Shown piece by piece: positions 55,551 to 64,000 of a DNA stretch of 64,000 nt. The notes below the pieces were generated by a model that was given only the letters and a program-made list of their open reading frames with translations, was not told where the DNA came from and ran no database searches. The stretch is from Shewanella gelidii. GTDB taxonomy: Bacteria > Pseudomonadota > Gammaproteobacteria > Enterobacterales > Shewanellaceae. How positions within the stretch are numbered: position 1 is the stretch's first letter; each line of letters begins with the position of its first letter. The translations under genes were made by a program, and so were the position numbers. The stretch covers positions 1 through 64,000 of the forward strand of contig NZ_BMPZ01000011.1 in assembly GCF_014647855.1 (NCBI RefSeq). The letters are read 5' to 3'.

Positions 55551-56206
55551 TGGCACAAGCGAGCTTTAACGGCGTATTATTTGATCTTGATGGTACCTTA
55601 GCGGATACAGCACCCGATTTAGTGTATTCATTAAATCTTAGCTTAATCGATCATGGACACGACGCCGTTCGCTTTGCAGATATACGCCATAGTGCTTCCC
55701 ATGGCAGCTTAGCTATGGTTAAAACGGCATTACCAGAAGCAGATGACACACATCAATCTGACGTACAACAAGCAATGCTGCAGCATTACCACCATCAAAT
55801 AGGTAAGCACGGCCAGTTATTTGATGGAATGGAAGACGTTCTACAACACCTACATAGATTAAACATTCCCGTTGGAATCGTTACCAATAAGCAAGCACGT
55901 TTCACGCGTCCCCTTGTCAAAGCTTTAGGCTTACAGGGCCAAATATCGAGTATTGTCAGCGGAGACAGTACTGCCTACCCAAAACCCCATCGCGCGCCAA
56001 TGTTACTGGCTGCACAGCAACTAAATGTTGATCCGACTGATATTCTCTATTTAGGTGATGCTGAGCGAGATATTATTGCCGCTCACAATAGTCGAATGAC
56101 CAGTGTAGCTGCTTTGTGGGGCTATTTAAGTGAAATGGATGACCCATATGCATGGGATGCCCATTATCAACTTGAACAACCACAAGATATTATCGATCTG
56201 TTTTAA
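55550..56206 (+). CDS. HAD-IA phosphatase, MupP/Gph type
   Basis: A 218-residue haloacid dehalogenase phosphatase. Motif I is FDLDGTLADTAPD (nucleophile D and the conserved D-x-D), motif II in GIVTNKQARF, motif III lysine in YPKPHRAP, motif IV LGDAERDI. The family includes phosphoglycolate phosphatase (gph) and N-acetylmuramate 6-phosphate phosphatase (mupP). Sequence features such as LFDGM, the NKxxRFxxP stretch and ALWGYLSEMDDPYAWDA, and position directly after ubiG as in Pseudomonas, favour MupP, part of a peptidoglycan recycling route. Substrate is inferred, not shown. Confidence 0.75.
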   Translation: MAQASFNGVLFDLDGTLADTAPDLVYSLNLSLIDHGHDAVRFADIRHSASHGSLAMVKTALPEADDTHQSDVQQAMLQHYHHQIGKHGQLFDGMEDVLQHLHRLNIPVGIVTNKQARFTRPLVKALGLQGQISSIVSGDSTAYPKPHRAPMLLAAQQLNVDPTDILYLGDAERDIIAAHNSRMTSVAALWGYLSEMDDPYAWDAHYQLEQPQDIIDLF

Positions 56207-56554
56207 ATCATAGATTTTCTAAAAGCATAATTGATGTAATACTTAAGCGTCCTATTGCAGCTTCCGCTGCACTTTGCTCTTTTCTCGTGCCCTAGCCACA
56301 AAATTAGTTGCCGCTTCGAAATAACCGCAACGAGAAGTGATCGGTCTGTGCGAGGCTGGTTATTCCATTTCCATTCTCCGACAAAATAGCTTCTCCGTTT
56401 TGAACAGAAAATTAACTCTGAACAAAATGTGCGATCGCGATCGCTGGTTTTTAACCCTATTCATTGTTAGGGAAGCTTTGATTAAAAAAACACCTTTCGT
56501 TTATACAGCAATCAAACACGGTGCTAACGGGTTAGCCAATACTAACCATGGAAT

Positions 56555-56574
56555 TTATCCTCAAGATATCCACA
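56555..56574 (+). promoter_or_regulatory. two DnaA-box-like sites
   Basis: TTATCCTCA (56555-56563) and ATATCCACA (56566-56574) each match eight of nine bases of TTATCCACA, in tandem, in the same orientation. E. coli nrdAB also has DnaA boxes upstream, so this fits cell-cycle control of dNTP synthesis. Confidence 0.5.
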
Positions 56575-56611
56575 GAATGCACAACAGTTATCAGTTGCAA
56601 ATGAGTCAAAA

Positions 56612-56658
56612 CCTCACTATCTTGTATCAATATAAATAAAAAGCACCATATATAGTGT
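56612..56658. promoter_or_regulatory. NrdR-box pair
   Basis: GCACCATATATAGTGT (56643-56658) matches 14 of 16 positions of the NrdR consensus ACACWATATATWGTGT. CCTCACTATCTTGTAT (56612-56627) matches 11 of 16 and starts exactly 31 bases upstream, the typical spacing of a NrdR box pair. NrdR represses ribonucleotide reductase genes when dATP is high. Confidence 0.75.
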
Positions 56659-56855
56659 ATTCATCACAATAAAGCGCACTAGTCAAGTCAAGCGAATGAA
56701 ACCCTGTTTTAACCGCATTTCACGCTAGAAAACGCTGACGACTCTTGAATAACATGGACGTATAAGGTGACATTTCAATCATATTTGTTGGGTTTCAATG
56801 ATCAATTGGCGATCGCTTGGAGAAAACAAATGATATGCATCAGGGCACTTTTTAA

Positions 56856-59147
56856 ATGAAAAGCAACATGACAGTCACAAAACGCAGTGGCGAGAGAGAA
56901 ATCATCGATTTAGATAAAATTCATCGCGTGATTACATGGGCAGCCAAAGGGCTCAATAACGTGTCGGTTTCCGAAGTAGAGCTGCGTTCTCACCTCCAGT
57001 TTTTCGATGGTATACCCACTGAAGCAATTCATGAAACAATCATCAAAGCCGCTGCTGATCTGATTTCACCAGAAGCACCAGACTACCAGTTTGTCGCTGC
57101 ACGACTCGCAATATTTCATTTGAGAAAAAAGGCCTTTGGCCAATTTGAACCACCCAAATTGTATGAACATGTCACTAAAATGGTAGAAATGGGTAAATAC
57201 GACACCCATATTTTGCATGACTACACGCAAGAAGAGATCGAAGTGATGGGAAGTTATGTCGACCACTGGCGTGACATGGATTTTTCATACGCTGCAGTGA
57301 AACAACTTGAAGGCAAATATCTCGTCCAAAACCGTGTAACCAACGAAATCTATGAGAGTGCGCAATTCCTGTATATCCTCGTGGCTGCCTGCTTATTTGC
57401 CCGCTATCCAAAAGAAACGCGTCTAAAATACGTTAAAGATTTTTATGACGCGGTATCAACGTTCAAAATTTCATTACCGACACCTATAATGTCAGGTGTT
57501 CGTACGCCAACACGACAGTTCAGTTCTTGTGTACTAATTGAGTGTGGCGATAGCTTAGACTCTATTAATGCCACGGCCTCCTCAATTGTAAAATATGTTA
57601 GCCAACGCGCTGGAATTGGAGTCAATGCCGGTCGTATCCGCGCATTAGGAAGCCCGATTCGTGGCGGTGAAGCTTTCCATACTGGGTGCTTACCATTCTA
57701 CAAATATTTCCAAACTGCGGTAAAAAGCTGTTCACAAGGTGGCGTTCGCGGTGGTGCAGCCACCCTCTTCTACCCAATGTGGCACTTAGAAGTTGAATCA
57801 CTCCTTGTACTCAAAAACAACCGAGGTGTAGAAGATAACCGTGTACGTCATTTAGATTACGGTGTGCAAATCAACAAACTGATGTACCAACGCCTGATTA
57901 AAGGTCAAAACATTAGTTTGTTTAGCCCGTCAGATGTCCCTGGGCTTTACGATGCATTTTTTGAAGATCAAGAAGAGTTTGAACGTTTGTATCTTCAATA
58001 TGAACAAGATGACAGCGTTAGAAAAACCGTGGTTAAAGCAGTCGATTTATTCTCTTTGATGATGCAAGAGCGTGCATCAACTGGACGGATTTACGTTCAA
58101 AACGTCGACCATTGTAATACCCACAGCCCATTTGACTCTAAAGTTGCCCCGATTAGACAATCAAACCTTTGCTTAGAAATCGCATTACCAACAAAACCAC
58201 TAAACAATATTGACGATCCAGAAGGTGAAATTGCACTGTGTACATTATCGGCGTTAAACCTTGGTGCAATACAAAGTCTCGATGAAATTGAGCCTCTTGC
58301 AGATTTAGCGGTCCGTGCTTTGGATAATTTACTCGATTATCAAGATTATCCAATTATTTCAGCAAAAACAGCATCAATGAACCGTCGAACCTTGGGTATA
58401 GGCGTCATTAACTTTGCCAACTACCTCGCGAAAAATGGTAAGAAGTATTCCGATGGCTCGGCAAATAACTTAACTCACAAGACATTTGAAGCCATTCAGT
58501 TTTACCTTCTTAAAGCTTCGATGTTATTGGCAAAAGAGCAAGGCGCTTGCCCGAAATTCCACGAGACGACCTATTCAAAAGGTATTTTGCCTATTGATAC
58601 TTATAAGCGTGATTTAGATAAAGTCTGTGATGAACCATTGCATCTCGATTGGGAAACACTTCGCCAGGACATCAAAGCACATGGCCTCCGTAATTCAACG
58701 CTGTCAGCATTAATGCCATCTGAAACCTCTTCTCAAATTTCAAATGCGACCAATGGCATTGAACCACCTCGCGGCTTAATTAGTGTTAAAGCGAGTAAAG
58801 ATGGACAACTCAAGCAGGTTGTTCCGGATTTTGGAGAGCTCAAACACAGCTATGAACTGCTTTGGGATATGCCACAAAACGATGGATATTTGCAACTGGT
58901 GGGCTTGATGCAAAAGTTTGTCGATCAAGCAATATCCGCCAACACCAACTATGACCCTACGCGCTTTGAAGCAAACAAAGTCCCGATGCAGGTGTTATTA
59001 AAAGATTTGTTGACGGCTTATAAACTCGGTGTCAAAACCCTTTACTATCATAACACTCGTGATGGCGCTTCAGACAAGCACGACAACATCACCAGTGTTG
59101 AAGTAGAAGAAGATGACGGCTGTGCAGGCGGCGCTTGTAAAATTTAA
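56856..59147 (+). CDS. nrdA: ribonucleoside-diphosphate reductase class Ia, alpha subunit
   Basis: Catalytic subunit of the aerobic class Ia reductase, 763 residues (E. coli 761). The ATP-cone begins VTKRSGEREIIDLDKIHRV, the active-site cysteine is in NLCLEIALPT, and the redox-shuttling cysteines are in the C-terminal DDGCAGGACKI. The start aligns with E. coli NrdA. Followed by nrdB after 89 bases. Confidence 0.98.
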   Translation: MKSNMTVTKRSGEREIIDLDKIHRVITWAAKGLNNVSVSEVELRSHLQFFDGIPTEAIHETIIKAAADLISPEAPDYQFVAARLAIFHLRKKAFGQFEPPKLYEHVTKMVEMGKYDTHILHDYTQEEIEVMGSYVDHWRDMDFSYAAVKQLEGKYLVQNRVTNEIYESAQFLYILVAACLFARYPKETRLKYVKDFYDAVSTFKISLPTPIMSGVRTPTRQFSSCVLIECGDSLDSINATASSIVKYVSQRAGIGVNAGRIRALGSPIRGGEAFHTGCLPFYKYFQTAVKSCSQGGVRGGAATLFYPMWHLEVESLLVLKNNRGVEDNRVRHLDYGVQINKLMYQRLIKGQNISLFSPSDVPGLYDAFFEDQEEFERLYLQYEQDDSVRKTVVKAVDLFSLMMQERASTGRIYVQNVDHCNTHSPFDSKVAPIRQSNLCLEIALPTKPLNNIDDPEGEIALCTLSALNLGAIQSLDEIEPLADLAVRALDNLLDYQDYPIISAKTASMNRRTLGIGVINFANYLAKNGKKYSDGSANNLTHKTFEAIQFYLLKASMLLAKEQGACPKFHETTYSKGILPIDTYKRDLDKVCDEPLHLDWETLRQDIKAHGLRNSTLSALMPSETSSQISNATNGIEPPRGLISVKASKDGQLKQVVPDFGELKHSYELLWDMPQNDGYLQLVGLMQKFVDQAISANTNYDPTRFEANKVPMQVLLKDLLTAYKLGVKTLYYHNTRDGASDKHDNITSVEVEEDDGCAGGACKI

Positions 59148-59196
59148 GCCCCTGTCGACCAAATCCCGTCGACCATTGTTTTATAGGTATTTAGGC

Positions 59197-59211
59197 GGCC
59201 GAGATTCGGCC
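59197..59211 (+). repeat. intercistronic hairpin between nrdA and nrdB
   Basis: GGCCGA (59197-59202), GAT, TCGGCC (59206-59211) with no T tract. A nearby direct repeat of GTCGACC (59156 and 59170) is also present. Probably an mRNA-stability element or chance, as co-transcription of nrdAB is expected. Confidence 0.4.
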
Positions 59212-59236
59212 TCAACTTGTTTGAAACGGAATAGAA

Positions 59237-60367
59237 ATGGCTTACTCAACTTTTTGTCAAACAGCAAATGATGCAACAAAAGAACCCATGTTTTTAGGTC
59301 AGCCGGTAAACGTGGCGCGATACGACCAACAAAAATATGAAGTGTTTGAAAAGCTCATTGAAAAACAACTCTCCTTTTTCTGGCGACCCGAAGAAGTAGA
59401 TGTCAGTCGCGACAAAATTGACTATGCGAGTTTGCCAGATCATGAAAAGCACATTTTTATTTCTAATCTGAAATATCAAACATTGCTAGATTCTATCCAA
59501 GGCCGTTCGCCAAATATTGCGCTGTTGCCTTTAGTCTCGTTACCAGAGCTCGAAACGTGGATAGAAACATGGTCATTTTCTGAGACAATCCATTCTCGCT
59601 CATATACCCATATCATTCGTAATATTGTAAACGATCCATCTACCGTGTTTGACGATATTGTTGTGAATGATGAAATCCTTAAACGTGCCGGAGATATTGC
59701 TGGCTATTATGATGATCTGATTCAATTGACTCAGGCTTATCATTTACTTGGGGAAGGAACGCACTTAGTCGATGGCAAAGAACGCGTAGTCACAATTCGC
59801 GAACTCAAGAAATCGCTGTACCTGTGCATGATGTCTGTCAACGCGCTTGAAGCAATTCGCTTTTATGTTAGTTTTGCCTGCTCATTCGCTTTTGCTGAGC
59901 GCAACCTTATGGAAGGTAATGCAAAAATAATTCGGCTAATCGCCCGGGACGAAGCGCTTCATTTAAACAGCACCCAACATATCTTAACCATTATGCAAGG
60001 CGGCAGCGATGATCCAGAAATGGCTGAAGTCGCCATTGAATGCCAGCAAGAAGCTTACGATCTGTTCGTCAAAGCTGCAGAACAAGAGAAAGAATGGGCA
60101 TCTTACCTGTTTAAAGATGGCTCTATGATTGGTCTCAACGAGCAAATATTAGTTCAATACGTAGAATATCTCACCAATGAACGAATGAAAGCGGTTAACC
60201 TGCCTTTGCCTTACCCAGAGCAAAGTAACCCACTCCCTTGGATGAAGAATTGGTTAGAAAGTGACGCCGTGCAAGTTGCGCCACAAGAAGTGGAAGTGTC
60301 ATCATACCTCGTCGGTCAAATTGACGCGTCAGTCGATGAGAGCGAGTTTTTAGACTTTGATTTGTAG
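59237..60367 (+). CDS. nrdB: ribonucleoside-diphosphate reductase class Ia, beta subunit
   Basis: Radical-generating subunit, 376 residues, almost collinear with E. coli Nrd[12 protein letters not shown] contains the radical tyrosine, [14 protein letters not shown] [12 protein letters not shown] and ARDEALH hold iron ligands, and the C-terminus [15 protein letters not shown] is the segment that docks to NrdA. A ferredoxin gene follows 12 bases later. Confidence 0.98.
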   Translation: MAYSTFCQTANDATKEPMFLGQPVNVARYDQQKYEVFEKLIEKQLSFFWRPEEVDVSRDKIDYASLPDHEKHIFISNLKYQTLLDSIQGRSPNIALLPLVSLPELETWIETWSFSETIHSRSYTHIIRNIVNDPSTVFDDIVVNDEILKRAGDIAGYYDDLIQLTQAYHLLGEGTHLVDGKERVVTIRELKKSLYLCMMSVNALEAIRFYVSFACSFAFAERNLMEGNAKIIRLIARDEALHLNSTQHILTIMQGGSDDPEMAEVAIECQQEAYDLFVKAAEQEKEWASYLFKDGSMIGLNEQILVQYVEYLTNERMKAVNLPLPYPEQSNPLPWMKNWLESDAVQVAPQEVEVSSYLVGQIDASVDESEFLDFDL

Positions 60368-60379
60368 GCTAATAAGAAA

Positions 60380-60817
60380 ATGAAACGCGCCTTTGTCAAT
60401 AAAGCACCGATAGTCAGGCTTCAAGGTCAAGCTGTACTTATATTTAACGACCCAGATCAAAGCCTACTCGAAGCTTTAGAGATAAAAAAAGTTCGGATTT
60501 TCTCAGAATGCCGTAGTGGCTATTGTGGCTGTTGTAAAACAAAGATAAAAAGTGGCAGTGTCATCTACCAGAAAGAGCCTTTGGTTCCGCTCGCAGATGA
60601 CGAATGCTTACCTTGTTGCTGCGCGCCGAATTCTGATGTCGATTTAGAGTTATCAGCTAAAGGGGCTGATGTGTTTATCAGCCCTTTAACGATCAACTCT
60701 TCATTCCATCAAACCAAGCAAGAACCAGCCGCGCAAGAATCGACTTCGCCATGCCAGTTAAAACAACAAAAAACTAAACTGTCTGCGCTTCAGCTTGAAC
60801 TTCAGGAACAGCGTTAG
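60380..60817 (+). CDS. yfaE: [2Fe-2S] ferredoxin, YfaE type, with C-terminal extension
   Basis: Ferredoxin next to nrdB, likely to maintain the diferric-tyrosyl radical cofactor. Cluster cysteines: C44, C49 and C52 in the SECRSGYCGCC segment, with the fourth in the following LPCCC. At 145 residues it is about 60 longer than E. coli YfaE. The extra C-terminal part (from about residue 110) is rich in Gln, Lys and Glu and may be disordered. The last 44 bases overlap the convergent membrane-protein gene. Confidence 0.88.
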   Translation: MKRAFVNKAPIVRLQGQAVLIFNDPDQSLLEALEIKKVRIFSECRSGYCGCCKTKIKSGSVIYQKEPLVPLADDECLPCCCAPNSDVDLELSAKGADVFISPLTINSSFHQTKQEPAAQESTSPCQLKQQKTKLSALQLELQEQR

Positions 60818-61220
60818 CTTTAATTGTCGCTGGTAACACCTTCAATAACGCGAGCGCAGATACAATGAACATCAGAACGCCAACTAACTCTGCAATTGAG
60901 TTTAATACATGAATCGCGACTTGCTGCTCCGCTGGTACAAACACTGCACAGGCACAGATTGAAAAGATAGCAGATAGCCCCCAACTCACACGCTTTAACC
61001 ATACTCGGTTGTCCTTCCATGTGAGTAATATCAGTGTAAGTGAGAAGACAATCGCGCCAGCTAAAGGGACGAACTTGAATAGCTCAAGTAATACCTGACT
61101 ATTTTCTGGATCGTCTAGAACGTAAATAGCCCAATAAGGGCTAACCCAGCCAACAATCATCATAAACATTGGCCACATCAGTAAGCCAAATATAAACAAT
61201 CGAATTGAATTCTTAACCAA
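60774..61220 (-). CDS. hypothetical four-span membrane protein
   Basis: A 148-residue hydrophobic protein with about four membrane segments and a charged loop after the second (TWKDNRVWLKR). I do not recognise the family. It runs convergent to the ferredoxin gene and overlaps its 3' end by 44 bases; no terminator is visible between them. Confidence 0.6.
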   Translation of the reverse strand: MVKNSIRLFIFGLLMWPMFMMIVGWVSPYWAIYVLDDPENSQVLLELFKFVPLAGAIVFSLTLILLTWKDNRVWLKRVSWGLSAIFSICACAVFVPAEQQVAIHVLNSIAELVGVLMFIVSALALLKVLPATIKANAVPEVQAEAQTV

Positions 61221-61606
61221 AATGCTACTCCCTAAATTAATAAAGACTCATTAAACAGTCAGTTAAAACACATCTGCAGTGAAGATTTACCCTACCCCTT
61301 GCATTTAAACCTATGCAACGGCCTTAAATCGAATATGCTTTACATGATTGTGAGTCAGGGCAAAAATCACTCAGGAATGAGACGAAAAATACTCAAGCAA
61401 CGCCCTAAACATAACCTCAGCTGGTTTTCTCGACTATATCGCAAACCTCTAATAAATCCGACTCGCCCCTGCTTCTATTGGTATATCTACGAATAATTTA
61501 TACTTATAAAACTGAAGATTGGCTGAACCTATCGAGGAAAAAACTATTGTAACTTCTTAATTTGGTTTAATATCGCGCCATCGCTCAATAGCCAATGGAT
61601 AGACAA
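61221..61606. promoter_or_regulatory. intergenic region upstream of the DUF2157 operon
   Basis: AT-rich, with promoters for the leftward membrane protein and the rightward operon expected here. A weak 65-codon frame (61299-61496) has low-quality composition and is not called. No other feature seen. Confidence 0.5.
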
Positions 61607-62596
61607 ATGAGCCTAATTCGATCGTCTTTGATTCAATGGATTAAACAAGGCAGCATCGCAGTCGAACATATCGACGAAGCTTTAAATCATACACAAATAC
61701 ATCCAAACAAAGCCTCATGGCTGCAATTTATCGATCACCTATTATTGTGGTTCGGTAGCCTTGCCATAGCCATCGCGAGCATTTTTCTCGTGGCATTTAA
61801 CTGGGATGATCTGAGTCGATTCACCCACTATGCATTACTTGAAGTTTCGGCCTTGGTTTGTATCATCGCCTATTGTTTGTATCACCAAAACCGGGTGGTT
61901 TCCCAAGTCAGCTTGATCATGGCGGCACTGTTTATAGGTGCACTTTTGGCGCTTGTCGGACAAACATACCAAACTGGTGCTGATCCATGGCAATTATTTT
62001 TCTACTGGGCAATTTTTATCACCGCTTGGGCTATTATTGCACGCTCAGAAAGCCTATGGGTTATCTGGTTAATTCTATTAAACACAAGCATCATTACCTA
62101 TCAAAATACCTTTGGTATGCCGTTTGGGTCTTCTTTGCCATCAGAGATAACCGCATTCTTAGATCATCAACAACAATTCGTATTTGTCCTATTTGTCTTC
62201 AACACGCTCTGCTTATTCGCGTGGGAGCTGATCGCTCATCACGTGCAATGGAAAACCAGTGACTGGGGTGTCAGGGTTCCCGCGATTGCCAGTGGAGTGG
62301 CCATCACTGAGCTGACCCAGTTTGGAATTTTTGACGGTGGTTCAGCTTTCTTTGTTTGTTTGTGGCTTGTGTGGGCAGTCGTGTTTTTATTCTCGTATAG
62401 AAAACTTCGCCCTGATCTATTTATGCTCGCCGGAGCGAATTTATCAATTATCGTTGTCATCACGAGTTTTATGGCGAATTTGTTGATAGAGCTGGAAAGC
62501 TTAGATGGCCTGCTCTTGCTCGCCCTAACCGTAATTGGGCTCGGCGCGGCGAGCGCAATATGGTTAAAAAAGGTTCATATGGAGATGAAATCATGA
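61607..62596 (+). CDS. DUF2157 membrane protein
   Basis: A polytopic inner-membrane protein of about 329 residues with about ten spans, matching the DUF2157 type (FGSLAIAIASIFLVAFNWDDLSRF in the first spans). A start 12 bases earlier (61595) is also in frame. I prefer 61607 because GGAT lies eight bases ahead. Function unknown. The stop overlaps the next gene start (ATGA), indicating an operon. Confidence 0.8.
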   Translation: MSLIRSSLIQWIKQGSIAVEHIDEALNHTQIHPNKASWLQFIDHLLLWFGSLAIAIASIFLVAFNWDDLSRFTHYALLEVSALVCIIAYCLYHQNRVVSQVSLIMAALFIGALLALVGQTYQTGADPWQLFFYWAIFITAWAIIARSESLWVIWLILLNTSIITYQNTFGMPFGSSLPSEITAFLDHQQQFVFVLFVFNTLCLFAWELIAHHVQWKTSDWGVRVPAIASGVAITELTQFGIFDGGSAFFVCLWLVWAVVFLFSYRKLRPDLFMLAGANLSIIVVITSFMANLLIELESLDGLLLLALTVIGLGAASAIWLKKVHMEMKS

Positions 62597-63666
62597 TGGA
62601 TGATATCCAAGCTTGGAAGTCACTTGAACGACAGGGGCTCGTTCGTGGTGAACAACCTGAGTTCGAAACCCATGATAGTCCTTGGTATATAAAAATTTTG
62701 ATGGCATTTAGTGGTTGGCTAGCATCAATATTTTTGTTTCTTTTTATGGGTTTTTCTCTTTTTATGACCCTAGATATTTTTGATTCCGAGTTTGCTATGT
62801 TTACACTCGGTGGCGTTACTATCTTTGGTGCTTATTTATTATTGATGTCATCTAAAAATGAGTTCATTGAGCATGCAGGCCTTGCTTTTAGTCTGGCAGG
62901 TCAAGCTTTTATAGCGTTTGCACTCATCTCTGGAACCAATGACCAACCTCATCTTTTGAGTAGTAGCTTCGCCATACTACAAGGTGCGCTTGTCTTCCTT
63001 ATGCCAAGTTTTGTGCATCGGGTATTTTCAGCAACAATTGCTTTCTACTGTATCAATTTCACCCTTTCCTTTTTAGGGCTTCCTTATATTGGTATCGGTT
63101 TGTTGATGTTGCTGACAAGTTGGCTATGGCTACACGAGTTTCATTACCCTAAATATCAACAGTTCATTTCAGCTTTTGCATACGGTTCGACATTCTCACT
63201 ACTGTATATAAAAGGCAATTTGTTTTTTGCCCAACAGGAGTTGGTTCTCGATTTGTTTGGCATTGATGCCACCATCTACACTCAACCGTGGCATGGGCAA
63301 GCCCTCGCCTGCGTGGCACTTATCTATGTTACATGGAAACTTGCCAGCCGATATCGGTTAGCAACGAACATCCACAAAGGTGTGCTTATTCTTACGACCT
63401 TATTGATTTGTGCTGCTTCATTTGAAATGACCGGTTTATTGTTGGGCAGTCTCTTGTTGATCCTTGGGTATCAAAGTAGTCATCGATTGTTGATGGGACT
63501 GGGGATCTTAGCATTACTGACTTTCATTTCAGCCTATTACTACTTTCTAGACATTACATTGCTAGAAAAGTCACAAACTCTAATACTGTTCGGGTTGCTG
63601 TTACTCATCATACGTTGGAGCCTTAAAAAGTGGGTATTTATAAAAACGGAGGCGCATCATGAATAG
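62593..63666 (+). CDS. DUF4401 membrane protein
   Basis: A polytopic membrane protein of about 357 residues with about ten to eleven spans, of the DUF4401 type that accompanies DUF2157. N-terminal DIQAWKSLERQGLV is soluble, then DSPWYIKILMAFSGWLASIFLFLF begins the membrane part. Start 62593 has GGAG eight bases ahead and an ATGA overlap with the previous gene; a longer start at 62560 is in frame. Function unknown. Confidence 0.8.
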   Translation: MMDDIQAWKSLERQGLVRGEQPEFETHDSPWYIKILMAFSGWLASIFLFLFMGFSLFMTLDIFDSEFAMFTLGGVTIFGAYLLLMSSKNEFIEHAGLAFSLAGQAFIAFALISGTNDQPHLLSSSFAILQGALVFLMPSFVHRVFSATIAFYCINFTLSFLGLPYIGIGLLMLLTSWLWLHEFHYPKYQQFISAFAYGSTFSLLYIKGNLFFAQQELVLDLFGIDATIYTQPWHGQALACVALIYVTWKLASRYRLATNIHKGVLILTTLLICAASFEMTGLLLGSLLLILGYQSSHRLLMGLGILALLTFISAYYYFLDITLLEKSQTLILFGLLLLIIRWSLKKWVFIKTEAHHE

Positions 63667-64000
63667 GATTATCGCAATAATCGCACTCATTTTTGCACTG
63701 GGCGCAATTAACTTCTCGATCATGACTAGAGAAAACCATATTCGCGATGGTGAACTCGTTCTTATTAAACTGGCGCCAGTCGATCCTCGATCATTAATGC
63801 AAGGCGACTATATGGCTTTACGTTTTGAAATGGCAGATAAAATTAAAACAGCACATCAACTCACTGAAGAAGCTTTACCTAATGCAGTTGATGGACAAGT
63901 GATTGTCAGTGTCGATAACAACCAAGTTGCGCATTTTCAACGTCTATCCGATACACAACCACTAAATGATGATAACAAACGCATCAACTACCGGATCCGT
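63659..64000 (+). CDS. GDYXXLXY-domain protein (partial)
   Basis: Begins inside the last codons of the DUF4401 gene (ATG at 63659, GGAGG seven bases before) and runs off the window end after 114 codons. An N-terminal anchor (RIIAIIALIFALGAINFSI) is followed by LMQGDYMALRFEM, the signature of the GDYXXLXY family. The gene order DUF2157-DUF4401-GDYXXLXY is a recurrent operon of unknown function. 3' end not in the window. Confidence 0.85.
   Translation, partial: MNRIIAIIALIFALGAINFSIMTRENHIRDGELVLIKLAPVDPRSLMQGDYMALRFEMADKIKTAHQLTEEALPNAVDGQVIVSVDNNQVAHFQRLSDTQPLNDDNKRINYRIR

Larger units (their letters stand above)
56207..56855. promoter_or_regulatory. nrdAB upstream region
   Basis: A 649-bp region with no convincing gene. 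It holds two DnaA-box-like sites (56555-56574) and a NrdR-box pair (56612-56658), described separately. A GATCGCGATCGC-like stretch (56431-56442) is also present. A weak 100-codon frame at 56337-56639 overlaps these sites and is not called. Confidence 0.65.

Noticed and set aside
56337..56639. A 100-codon frame upstream of nrdA
   Set aside because: It overlaps the DnaA-box-like and NrdR sites, has poor composition, and shows no recognisable motif or ribosome site.
61299..61496. A 65-codon frame upstream of the DUF2157 gene
   Set aside because: No ribosome site, unusual composition and no conserved-looking segment.
1..64000. CRISPR array, prophage, IS element or defence island
   Set aside because: No regular repeat-spacer pattern, integrase, transposase, capsid or known defence gene was seen in reading both strands.

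Overview
The window is a stretch of chromosome from a gammaproteobacterium, most like a marine member of the Alteromonadales or a relative (Shewanella and Pseudoalteromonas type). I infer this from gene content and order. The cbb3 oxidase cluster runs into fnr, uspE and ttcA. The order gyrA, serC, (aminotransferase), aroA, cmk, rpsA, ihfB, lapA, lapB, pyrF is present, as are gyrA/ubiG/nrdAB/yfaE and the glyW-cysT-leuZ type tRNA operon. FNR, NrdA, NrdB, GyrA and TtcA read very close to the E. coli proteins. No integrase, transposase, phage gene or CRISPR array was seen, so this is mostly core genome.

Layout. 1-668 has no gene and holds hairpins. 669-3124 carries a small cysteine-rich protein, a REC/HD-GYP response regulator (with a Fur-box-like site between them) and a small lipoprotein. 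3356-13282 is a microaerobic respiration block: ccoNOQP behind a perfect FNR box, then ccoH, ccoI, ccoS, a SafE-like membrane protein, fnr, uspE and ttcA. 13355-15826 holds a DUF2987 protein, a Bax-like glucosaminidase and a YvcK/YbhK protein. 15944-17787 has an aspartate/aromatic aminotransferase and three tRNAs. 18067-24489 is the most accessory-looking part: an M49-like lipoprotein peptidase, a patatin/cPLA2-like protein, two orphan proteins, a short-chain dehydrogenase and a kinase-like protein.

24519-29352 is a BMP-family (nucleoside-type) ABC importer behind a 794-bp regulatory region with CRP-like and GntR-type operator-like sites. 30147-35461 holds an acetyltransferase, a GFA protein and a two-gene RND efflux system. 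35626-42173 holds tapT, pssA, dacB, an acyl-CoA dehydrogenase and yaiL. 42265-54498, on the minus strand, is the gyrA-serC-aroA-cmk-rpsA-ihfB-lapAB-pyrF region, with a divergent second aminotransferase lodged between serC and aroA. 54837-60817 reads ubiG, a MupP/Gph-type phosphatase, nrdA, nrdB and a ferredoxin; the nrd promoter has a NrdR-box pair and DnaA-box-like sites. 61607-64000 is an operon of three membrane proteins (DUF2157, DUF4401, GDYXXLXY), the last cut by the window end.

How the parts fit. Several blocks are linked to oxygen and iron status: FNR is encoded beside the oxidase it probably controls, and the Fur-like site lies next to the HD-GYP gene. The nrd region couples dNTP supply to NrdR and DnaA signals. 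No wholly new defence or mobile system was found. The least explained items are the DUF2157/DUF4401/GDYXXLXY operon, the upstream region of the BMP transporter, the hairpin abutting the ttcA start codon, and the orphan genes at 18-24 kb.
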